A stretch of 35,738 nt of DNA. Origin: an uncultured Lachnospiraceae bacterium. Lineage in GTDB: Bacteria; Bacillota; Clostridia; Lachnospirales; Lachnospiraceae. The stretch lies in contig CACZJF010000018.1 in assembly GCA_902781455.1 (NCBI GenBank), positions 1-35,738 of the forward strand, written 5' to 3'. The position numbers and the translations under genes are program-made. Below are positions 17,629 to 24,458 of this stretch, in pieces (position 1 is the stretch's first letter; every line of letters starts with the position of its first letter). The notes beneath the pieces were generated by a model, which did not search any database, was not told the DNA's origin, and saw only the letters and a program-made list of their open reading frames with translations.

Positions 17629-19356
17629 ATGCAGAGAAAAGAACTGATACGCATACGAAAATCAGCGGCCGCAATTGCCTGTGCAGTGTCACTCCTGGCC
17701 TGCAGCACAGCAGTATCCGCGGACGACGGCGACATTGTCGATGGCGGTGATTATTATTCGGACGATTCCGATTCCGGTTCCTATGTCGACAGCGGATACG
17801 ACACGGATGATGGCGCTGATCTTTTCGAAGATATGAATGAGGATGTCCAGTACAATGCCGGCGTACCGATGGATACGCTGCAGGATGCCATGGAATCCGG
17901 CAATACAAAGGTCCTCGACAAGATCGCGAGCCTTGGCGCCCTGACAGGAAGGAATTCTTCCGGCAAGCCGGGTACCGGCATCGGCGGAAGCGGTGCCTAC
18001 CGCGGCGATGAGGATGGGGAAGAGGTAGACGACGAGGAATACTACGACCTGCAGCTGGATGAAGGAGATGCGGACGAAGTTGAGACAGAGGCACCCTCGG
18101 AGAGTCCCGGACGACTGATCGCTGCCAACGCGGACCGGGTGCAGGAGTATCTTGACGCGATGAGTGAGGTGGACAGCCCGACCGGTTCCGACGGAGAATT
18201 GACCGTTGCTGCTTACATTGAATCCAGACTTGGCTCCATGGGTTATACCATCCAGGAGCAGGCGTTCCATGAGGGTGTGCTGAATGAAGACGGTGTGGAT
18301 GCTCCCGGCGTCAATGTGCTTGCCGAACGCGGGGCGAATTCCAGGAACAACAGGAAGAGGGATATCGTACTGATCGTGACACACTTTGACTCAAAGCGCT
18401 CCCCTTCCGAGGATGATCCTTTTGCCAATGACAAGTCCGGCGCTGCCGCCCTGATGGAAACGGCACGGATCCTGTCCGAAGTCGTGACGGATACGGACAT
18501 CTGCTTCCTCTTCCTCTCCGGCGAAGAAGACGGCGGATACGGCGCGCAGAATTTCATTTCTTCCTTGAGTGACGAGAACCGTTCGCGCATTACCGGCGTT
18601 CTGAGTGTTGAGCGTGTCGGCTATGATTCGGAGACGCCTTATGTGCTTAAGACACTGACAGGTGAAAGCAATTCTCTGGGTGACATGGTCCAGCAGCTTG
18701 GTCTGAATAATGACATACTGACTTCCCAGCTCGAGAACAGCAGTTACGAGGACGACGATGATGGAACCTGGGTGGAGGTAGGCCAGAGTTCCGACGGATA
18801 CATCGATGAAAAGACAGCCGCGCAGATCGCGGCCGCGCAGGCAGGAGAACTGTCTGATGACAATGCGCTAGAGATTGATACCGACGATTATCTGGACGAA
18901 GAGGACGGTTTCGATGAGGGCGCAGAAGCCATTCAGGTTCCTCTGCCCGCTGCCTGGAGCTATCTCAAGGGAAGTACGCCAACCATGAACAGCTTCGCGA
19001 ATGCATCGATTAACTCTGTCACTCTGAGCCAGTATATCCCTTCCCTTGACAGTGCAAGCTTCGAGGAGACGATCGCACTCGGTCTGGCCCCGGCACCGGA
19101 GCAAATGACCGCTGACGCAGGCGCACCCGGCGTCGTCGAGCTGGAGGCATCGAATCTGACCGGCGCAGCTGACGAGTTTGTCGAGCTGGAAGATGCATCA
19201 ACGCTGGAAGGCAGCGCGGAAGCAGGCGCTGACCTGCCCGGGATGGATGTGAATGTAGTTCCTTCCGATTATCCTGTTGTAGATGCTGAGCTGGTCGCAG
19301 ACACAGCAAACGTTGTCGCGGCGACACTGGCAAAGATCATGGATCCGGCATCATAA
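17629..19356 (+). CDS. Exported, very acidic M28-family peptidase-like protein
   Basis: 575 residues from the ATG at 17629, preceded by GGGGGAG; an ATG at 17599 would contain that site. A signal peptide is followed either by an AxA cut (VSA, residue 31) or by a possible lipobox LLAC (Cys25). Residues about 30-155 are strongly Asp/Glu-rich. Residues about 160-345 match M28 zinc aminopeptidases: ligands His252 (THFDS), Asp268 (FANDKSG), catalytic pair Glu299-Glu300 (LSGEED) and Glu328 (SVERVG). The final M28 histidine ligand is missing: the protein has no histidine after His252. An acidic insertion (YEDDDDGTW to DEGAEA) and an Ala/Glu-rich tail follow. It probably acts outside the cell; catalytic competence is uncertain. 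Confidence 0.82.
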   Translation: MQRKELIRIRKSAAAIACAVSLLACSTAVSADDGDIVDGGDYYSDDSDSGSYVDSGYDTDDGADLFEDMNEDVQYNAGVPMDTLQDAMESGNTKVLDKIASLGALTGRNSSGKPGTGIGGSGAYRGDEDGEEVDDEEYYDLQLDEGDADEVETEAPSESPGRLIAANADRVQEYLDAMSEVDSPTGSDGELTVAAYIESRLGSMGYTIQEQAFHEGVLNEDGVDAPGVNVLAERGANSRNNRKRDIVLIVTHFDSKRSPSEDDPFANDKSGAAALMETARILSEVVTDTDICFLFLSGEEDGGYGAQNFISSLSDENRSRITGVLSVERVGYDSETPYVLKTLTGESNSLGDMVQQLGLNNDILTSQLENSSYEDDDDGTWVEVGQSSDGYIDEKTAAQIAAAQAGELSDDNALEIDTDDYLDEEDGFDEGAEAIQVPLPAAWSYLKGSTPTMNSFANASINSVTLSQYIPSLDSASFEETIALGLAPAPEQMTADAGAPGVVELEASNLTGAADEFVELEDASTLEGSAEAGADLPGMDVNVVPSDYPVVDAELVADTANVVAATLAKIMDPAS

Positions 19357-19434
19357 GACGGTCGGTGCTTCACCGCGCCGCGGTCAGGAACCGGTTCCTT
19401 TCCGCGGCCGGATCAGATACATAACCATATATAC

Positions 19435-19477
19435 AAACAGGGAGTCCTGGCCTTGACCGGCCAGGACTCCCTGTTTT
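19435..19477. terminator. Perfect hairpin terminator, bidirectional
   Basis: CAGGGAGTCCTGGCC (19438-19452) and GGCCAGGACTCCCTG (19459-19473) pair exactly around TTGACC, flanked by AAA and TTTT. It ends both the peptidase gene and the aspartokinase operon. Confidence 0.92.
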
Positions 19478-19498
19478 CGTGAAACGCTCACTGTATGT

Positions 19499-20818
19499 TT
19501 ACTGATCCTTCTCTATGAATTCATGGTAGATCGCGCGGATCGCATGTTTGAAATCTTCATTCGCGATGCCGACGATGATGTTCAGCTCACTGGAGCCCTG
19601 GTCGATCATCTTGATGTTGATGCCGGCCTCGGCAAGCGCCGTACACAGCCTTCCTGCGGTACCACGGGCATTCTTCATGCCGCGTCCCACGATGGCCACA
19701 AGCGCAAGGTCTGACTCCAGATATATGTTATCCGGATTCACTGCCCTGTGCAGTCCTGCGATCACATCCTGTTCTTTATCGGCAAATTCCTCCTGGTGCA
19801 CCAGTACCGAGAAGGTATCAATTCCAGACGGTGTATGCTCGAAGGAAATTTCATTTTCCTCAAAAACCTGGAGCACGCGGCGGCCGAAGCCAATCTCGGA
19901 GTTCATCATCGCTTTGTCAATCGTAACCGAGCAGAAGCCCGTCCTGCCGGCGATGCCAGTGATGACATGGCGCGGGCTGCGCACGGTGGACTCTACGATC
20001 AGGGTCCCGTGATCATCCGGCCGGTTGGTGTTGCGGATGTTGATCGGGATTCCCTCCGCGCGGACCGGGAAGATCGCATCCTCATGCAGCACAGACGCGC
20101 CCATGTAGGAAAGCTCCCTCAGCTCCCGGTAGGTAACCGTCTCGATGACTTCCGGGTTCTCGATAATGTGCGGATCGCAGGCAAGACAGCCCGACACGTC
20201 CGTCCAGTTCTCGTAGACATTGGCCCGCACGGCGCGGGAAATGATAGATCCCGTGATATCGGAGCCGCCCCTGGAAAAGGTTTTGATGCTTCCGTCCGGC
20301 ATCGCCCCGTAAAATCCGGGAATGACGGCTGTGCCGACGTTCCTCAGCCGCTCACGGCAGACATCATTGGTAAGCGCGGCGTCAAAGTTCCCGTGCGCGT
20401 CAAACAGGATCACTTCCCTGGCGTCTATGAACCTGCAGCCCAGGTAATTCGCCAGAACGATTCCATTCAGGTACTCTCCACGGCTGGCCGCATAATCACG
20501 TCCTGCCCGTCTCCGGAAATAATCCTCGATCACGTCGAACTCTTCATCCAGCGACAGATTCAGTCCCAGTCCGTCTATGATTTCCTGATACCGGGACGCA
20601 ATCCGGCGGATATCCTCGCTGATATCCTTTCCCTCCGATGCCTTGTCATAGCACCGGTACAGCATATCCGTGACCTTTGTGTCGTCAGAATACCGCTTGC
20701 CGGGTGCGGAAGGAATGATAAATCTCCTGTCCGGATCGGATCGTATGATCTCTCCGACCTTTGCCATCTGCTCCGCGCTGGCAAGCGAGCTGCCGCCGAA
20801 TTTGGTTACCTTCAGCAT
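19499..20818 (-). CDS. lysC: Aspartate kinase
   Basis: Phosphorylates aspartate, the first step towards diaminopimelate, lysine, methionine and threonine. 439 residues from the ATG at 20818, chosen because AGGA sits about ten bases upstream; the frame can be read from a TTG at 20839. The amino acid kinase domain starts LKVTKFGGSSLASAEQM and holds FSRGGSDITGSI and the substrate segment NWTDVSGCLACDP. Two C-terminal ACT domains follow (TIDKAMMNSEIGFGRRVLQV; LALVAIVGRGMKNARGTAGR), which bind the end-product amino acid. It is the last gene of the dapA-dapB operon, so lysine feedback is likely, but the effector is inferred. Confidence 0.94.
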   Translation of the reverse strand: MLKVTKFGGSSLASAEQMAKVGEIIRSDPDRRFIIPSAPGKRYSDDTKVTDMLYRCYDKASEGKDISEDIRRIASRYQEIIDGLGLNLSLDEEFDVIEDYFRRRAGRDYAASRGEYLNGIVLANYLGCRFIDAREVILFDAHGNFDAALTNDVCRERLRNVGTAVIPGFYGAMPDGSIKTFSRGGSDITGSIISRAVRANVYENWTDVSGCLACDPHIIENPEVIETVTYRELRELSYMGASVLHEDAIFPVRAEGIPINIRNTNRPDDHGTLIVESTVRSPRHVITGIAGRTGFCSVTIDKAMMNSEIGFGRRVLQVFEENEISFEHTPSGIDTFSVLVHQEEFADKEQDVIAGLHRAVNPDNIYLESDLALVAIVGRGMKNARGTAGRLCTALAEAGINIKMIDQGSSELNIIVGIANEDFKHAIRAIYHEFIEKDQ

Positions 20819-20899
20819 AATCTGTCCTGTCTCCCCCAAGTGTTCCCGTTGATCAGAAGTACTTCCGGGATATCATGAAGTGATACCCCTTTCCATATG

Positions 20900-21676
20900 T
20901 TATGACGATTCCGGACCGGAAGATCCGATCACATCCGCCATACTATACATCTTCGCGCTCTTTCCCGCAAGGAACTTCGCCGCTGTCAGGGCGCCCTTTC
21001 CGAAAATGCTCCTGGAATAAGCGATATGATGGAATTCGACAAGCTCATCCGTTCCTGCGAAAATCACCTCATGCGTTCCGGGAATGTTACCTCCGCGGAC
21101 CGCGCTGATGCCGATCTCCTTCTCCCGGCGCTTCTCCAGCCGCCCAGAACGGTCAAATGTATATTCATAAGCCTTGTTCAGGCCCTCGTTGATACTGTCC
21201 GCCAGCGCCAGCGCCGTACCGCTGGGTGCGTCCTTCTTCTGGTTGTGATGGCGCTCTACGATCTCAATGTCGTACCCTTCCGGCGCAAGCTTTTCCGCTG
21301 CCTCGCGCACCAGCTTCAAAAGCAGGTTGACGCCGAGAGACATGTTCGCGGAGCGAAGAACCGCAATCTGCTTCGCATCCTCTTCCAGCCTGCTGATCTG
21401 CTCCTCAGACAATCCCGTGGTGCAGACCACGGCAGGAATCCGGTGCTCCAGCGCATAGTCCATCATCGCGTCAAATGCCTTCGGGGAGCTGAAGTCGACA
21501 ATCACATCAGCCTCTTCCTGAATCTCGCCAAAGCCGTCATATACCGGATAGCTGCAGCCACTCTCCTTCACCACATCGATACCGGCGATGATTTCCACGT
21601 CCGGATCAGCCTTTGCCAGTTCGGTAATCACTTTTCCCATCCGGCCGCAGCAGCCGGTCAACAGTATCTTTGTCAT
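20900..21676 (-). CDS. dapB: 4-hydroxy-tetrahydrodipicolinate reductase
   Basis: 258 residues from the ATG at 21676 (AGAGG upstream; the frame is open 54 codons further but without homology). It reduces the DapA product with NAD(P)H in diaminopimelate and lysine synthesis. The Rossmann motif is LLTGCCGRMGKVI, the substrate-binding signature is ERHHNQKKDAPSGTALALAD with catalytic His143 and Lys147, and SAVRGGNIPGTHEVIFAG is conserved. It lies 95 bases after dapA and 81 bases before the aspartokinase gene, all in the same direction, so the three probably form one operon. Confidence 0.95.
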   Translation of the reverse strand: MTKILLTGCCGRMGKVITELAKADPDVEIIAGIDVVKESGCSYPVYDGFGEIQEEADVIVDFSSPKAFDAMMDYALEHRIPAVVCTTGLSEEQISRLEEDAKQIAVLRSANMSLGVNLLLKLVREAAEKLAPEGYDIEIVERHHNQKKDAPSGTALALADSINEGLNKAYEYTFDRSGRLEKRREKEIGISAVRGGNIPGTHEVIFAGTDELVEFHHIAYSRSIFGKGALTAAKFLAGKSAKMYSMADVIGSSGPESS

Positions 21677-21771
21677 GCAAAGCCTCTTCTTTCCATTCTT
21701 CTTTTCTGCTGTCAGGAACGCCGCTGGTGTCTGAACCACCCGCACGGGCCAGGACAGGCAGACGGTGTCAT

Positions 21772-22656
21772 TTACAGAAGCCCATATCCCTGCAGAGACT
21801 TCTTCAGTCTCTCCAGATTCTTCGGTTCCATCTCGCACAGCGGCGCGCGCAGCGGTCCGACCTCCTTGCCCATCAGGTTCATCGCCGTCTTGACCGGAAT
21901 CGGGTTCACCTCGCAGAACAGCGCTTCAATCATATCGAGTGCCTCCAGCTGGAGACGTGCACTCTTTTCCACCTCTCCATCAAACCACGCCTGGCAGATC
22001 TCGTGTGTCTGGCGCGGTGCGACATTCGACAGAACAGAGATCACACCGATACCGCCCAGTGAAAGGATCGGAACGATCTGGTCGTCATTGCCGGAGTACA
22101 GGTCGATCTTGTCTCCTGCCAGCGCCTTGACCTTCGCGATCTGGGAAATATTCCCGCTTGCCGCCTTGACCGCGCGCACATTTTCCGTATTCTTCGCAAG
22201 ATAGGCGATCGTCTCCGGCTGAAGGTTGCAGCCGGTACGGCTCGGTACATTGTAAAGGATAATCGGCGTGTGCACCGCATCCGAAATCTTTGTATAATGT
22301 TCAATCAGGCCCTTCTGGGTCGCCTTGTTGTAATACGGCGTAACGCACAGAAGACCGTCCGCACCCATCTGCTCCGCTTCCTTCGACATATGGATCGCAT
22401 CTCTCGTACAGTTGGACCCGGTACCCGCGATCACAGGAATCCGATGGTCAACATATTCGATGCAGGCCTTGATGACATCCAGATGCTCCTCCACCGTCAG
22501 GCAGGAAGACTCACCGGTCGTTCCGCAGATAATCACCGCGTCGGTTCCGCCGGCAATCTGCTCCTCCAGAAGCTGCTGCAGTTTCTCATAATTTACACTC
22601 TCGTCCGCATTCATAGGAGTGACAATCGCAACTCCGGCACCCTTGAATATCGCCAT
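21772..22656 (-). CDS. dapA: 4-hydroxy-tetrahydrodipicolinate synthase
   Basis: Condenses pyruvate with aspartate semialdehyde, the committed step of the lysine branch. 294 residues from ATG 22656, placed six bases after AAAGGAGG; an ATG two codons earlier touches that site and is less likely. TIM-barrel fold with Schiff-base Lys164 (VRAVKAASGN), Tyr135 (ILYNVPSRTG), the TTGE motif at about 46-49 (ICGTTGESSCL) and CVTPYYNK. First gene of the dapA-dapB-lysC operon, with its own promoter at 22722-22750. No lysine riboswitch is present: the leader is only about 60 bases long. Confidence 0.96.
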   Translation of the reverse strand: MAIFKGAGVAIVTPMNADESVNYEKLQQLLEEQIAGGTDAVIICGTTGESSCLTVEEHLDVIKACIEYVDHRIPVIAGTGSNCTRDAIHMSKEAEQMGADGLLCVTPYYNKATQKGLIEHYTKISDAVHTPIILYNVPSRTGCNLQPETIAYLAKNTENVRAVKAASGNISQIAKVKALAGDKIDLYSGNDDQIVPILSLGGIGVISVLSNVAPRQTHEICQAWFDGEVEKSARLQLEALDMIEALFCEVNPIPVKTAMNLMGKEVGPLRAPLCEMEPKNLERLKKSLQGYGLL

Positions 22657-22673
22657 AACCATCCTCCTTTATC

Positions 22674-22683
22674 AACGATCGTT
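22674..22683. promoter_or_regulatory. Palindrome in the dapA leader
   Basis: AACGATCGTT, a perfect 10-bp palindrome extended imperfectly by ATC/GAT on the outside, lies between the dapA transcript start and the ribosome binding site. It could be an operator; a chance origin is possible. Confidence 0.3.
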
Positions 22684-22721
22684 TGATCTGACGGGTCTGT
22701 CTTAGATGAATCTCTTCACCG

Positions 22722-22750
22722 ATTATAGCAGACGCCTCAGGCTCTTGCAA
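22722..22750 (-). promoter_or_regulatory. Promoter of dapA-dapB-lysC
   Basis: TTGCAA (22750-22745) and TATAAT (22727-22722) on the minus strand with a 17-base spacer; predicted start near 22716. Confidence 0.75.
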
Positions 22751-22752
22751 TT

Positions 22753-22781
22753 TTGACAGCATACCCGGAGCACTTTATTCT
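22753..22781 (+). promoter_or_regulatory. Promoter of the small exported protein gene
   Basis: Consensus TTGACA (22753-22758) and TATTCT (22776-22781), 17-base spacer. Its -35 is only two bases from the -35 of the dapA promoter on the other strand. The transcript would carry a leader of about 130 bases. Confidence 0.65.
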
Positions 22782-22917
22782 TAGCCATTCTCTGCAGAAA
22801 AGCGTATTTTCTGGCTCTTCCTGAAAAAGCCTCGTATCAATAAGCAGACTGATACAACTTTTCCAGGCAAAACAAAACATCCCGATGCCTGTACATCCGG
22901 ACAAAAAGGAGGTTCTT

Positions 22918-23418
22918 ATGAAAAAAGCAGCAATCGCGCTGATAGGCGCCGCCACATTCACTTTAGGACTTGCAACCGTCGGATTTGGTTCCGAGACAGA
23001 GTCAGAATGGTTTCCCACCTATGAACAGACAGCCTCGGCATGGCTGGATCAGGGGGAAAATGAAGTCCGGGTAACCGTAGACCTGACCGGAGGCTGGTCA
23101 GCTGAATTCGCTCATGGTGCCGTGTATCTCTATGACGGCAAGGTTGACGAGAACGCACCGGCAAATGCACTCGGTGTGACGCTCGAGAAGGAAGTGTTTG
23201 ATGAGTACGTCGCAGGCGCCCCTTCCCAGGAAAACTACAGAGAATTTGCGCGGAGCTTCTCCTATACAGAAGAAGACGGATCCACCGACTATTTCTTCTC
23301 TGTCGGACCGAACGCATATTTCATGATTTCAGTCATGCCCGGAGAAGATGCTGATGCCGTGAGTTCCCGCTTCAGCGTGGAACCCTCGGATTACATAGAA
23401 GATTCCGTGGGCGAATAA
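22918..23418 (+). CDS. Small exported protein of unknown function
   Basis: 166 residues from the ATG at 22918, seven bases after AAGGAGG. The first 25-28 residues (MKKAAIALIGAATFTLGLAT and the next few) form a signal peptide. The mature part is acidic and probably beta-rich: NEVRVTVDLTGGWSAEFAHG, AVYLYDGK, then a region with FSYTEEDGSTDYFFSVGPNA and YFMISVMPGEDADAV. No lipobox, sortase signal or cysteine in the mature part. I recall similar exported proteins in Lachnospiraceae but know no function. It is monocistronic, with its own strong promoter divergent from dapA and its own terminator. Confidence 0.8.
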   Translation: MKKAAIALIGAATFTLGLATVGFGSETESEWFPTYEQTASAWLDQGENEVRVTVDLTGGWSAEFAHGAVYLYDGKVDENAPANALGVTLEKEVFDEYVAGAPSQENYREFARSFSYTEEDGSTDYFFSVGPNAYFMISVMPGEDADAVSSRFSVEPSDYIEDSVGE

Positions 23419-23453
23419 GAACCGTCCACTCTTCGTGTTGCAACCTCCCAAAG

Positions 23454-23505
23454 AAACGCCAGCAGCTTTCAGCGAGATCTCCCTCTCCGGCTGCTGGCGT
23501 TTTTG
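23454..23505 (+). terminator. Hairpin terminator of the small exported protein gene
   Basis: AAACGCCAGCAGC (23454-23466) and GCTGCTGGCGTTT (23490-23502) pair perfectly around a 23-base loop, followed by a T-run. Confidence 0.85.
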
Positions 23506-23538
23506 GCTGGATCCTGCTGATCCATACCTTTCTCCTCC

Positions 23539-24411
23539 TCATATCCCCCGTGTCCGCACAGAAGGAACATATACAGAAGCCTCCCTGCGCATCTCTTCCA
23601 GCATCTGAACGGACGGCTCATACAGACCTTGTACGCTGCCGGGTTCCGACCCTGTCTCTGATGGTGGCAGAGGATCCCCCTGGACACCGTTTGATCCCGC
23701 GTTCGGCGAGAAATCTCCCATGGCATCACCTGATCCCGCATTCGATAGAACGTCTCCCACGAAACCGCCCAGTCCCCCGTTCGGCAGGAAGTCTCCCACA
23801 ACATCATCCGCGGGATGATACTGCTGCAGAAACCACTGGTCTGCCCCTCTCAACAGCTGCGCCAGCTGCAGGATGTCGTCCGTTGTGTGCAGGCCGCCGA
23901 CGACTGTCGTACGGAATTCATAGGCAACATGCCTCTCCATCAGGAAGAAGATACTTTCCAGTACCGTATTCCACAGTTCTCCTGCCCGCTTTACCGGAAT
24001 GCCGGTTGTCAGGGCATACTTCCCGGGGCAGTTCTTCACGTCCATCGCCACATAGTCCACAAGGCCGGCGTTCACGATCTCCTTCAGGATCTGCGGACGA
24101 AAGCCGTTGGTGTCCAGCTTCACGCCAAACCCCATCTCCCGGATCCGCGCCAAAAACCGCGGAAGATCCGGCTGCAGGGTGGGCTCTCCTCCGGTTACCG
24201 CCACACCTGTCAGCTTTCCTTTCCGCTTTTGCAGAAAGTCAAAAAAGGTCTCTTCCGGCAGAAGATCTTCTTCTGACAGAAGAGGCGGCAGTACCAGATC
24301 CGGATTGTGGCAAAAAGGGCAGCGCAGATTGCAGCCCGGTGTAAACACCGTACACGCAATCTGCCCTGGAAAATCAAGTAATGTCAGTTTCTGTAGTCCA
24401 GCAAGACGCAC
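23539..24411 (-). CDS. nrdG: Anaerobic ribonucleotide reductase activating protein (radical SAM)
   Basis: Uses a 4Fe-4S cluster and S-adenosylmethionine to generate the glycyl radical in NrdD. 290 residues with the cluster motif Cys27-x3-Cys31-x2-Cys34 (TPGCNLRCPFCHN), GGEPTLQ (74-80), KLDTNGF and DYVAMDVKN, all typical of the NrdG2-type activases. The family is usually about 230-240 residues; the excess is an insertion at 203-260 built from four 13-residue repeats, between the conserved DQWFLQQYHP and the C-terminal VYVPSVRTRGI. The start is a GTG at 24411 behind GGAGG, 34 bases after the nrdD stop, so the two genes form one operon. Confidence 0.93.
   Translation of the reverse strand: MRLAGLQKLTLLDFPGQIACTVFTPGCNLRCPFCHNPDLVLPPLLSEEDLLPEETFFDFLQKRKGKLTGVAVTGGEPTLQPDLPRFLARIREMGFGVKLDTNGFRPQILKEIVNAGLVDYVAMDVKNCPGKYALTTGIPVKRAGELWNTVLESIFFLMERHVAYEFRTTVVGGLHTTDDILQLAQLLRGADQWFLQQYHPADDVVGDFLPNGGLGGFVGDVLSNAGSGDAMGDFSPNAGSNGVQGDPLPPSETGSEPGSVQGLYEPSVQMLEEMRREASVYVPSVRTRGI
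23644..23799 (-). repeat. Four-copy 39-bp tandem repeat inside nrdG
   Basis: Four in-frame 39-bp units encode VGDFLPNGGLGGF, VGDVLSNAGSGDA, MGDFSPNAGSNGV and QGDPLPPSETGSE (residues 205-256). Similarity is visible at DNA level too (for example TCTCCCA or TCTCCCAC once per unit on the plus strand). The last unit is the most diverged. Confidence 0.88.
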
Positions 24412-24437
24412 GTCTCATCCTCCAACCGCTGGTTCCT

Positions 24438-24458
24438 GTCCGGGATTACATCCCGGAC
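24438..24458. other. Hairpin spanning the nrdD stop codon
   Basis: GTCCGGGAT (24438-24446) and ATCCCGGAC (24450-24458) form a perfect 9-bp stem with a three-base loop that includes part of the nrdD stop codon. It could tune the ratio of NrdD to NrdG by affecting stability or termination. Confidence 0.6.

Noticed and set aside
22657-22716. Lysine riboswitch upstream of dapA
   Set aside because: The predicted leader is only about 60 bases, far shorter than the lysine aptamer, and holds no matching motifs.
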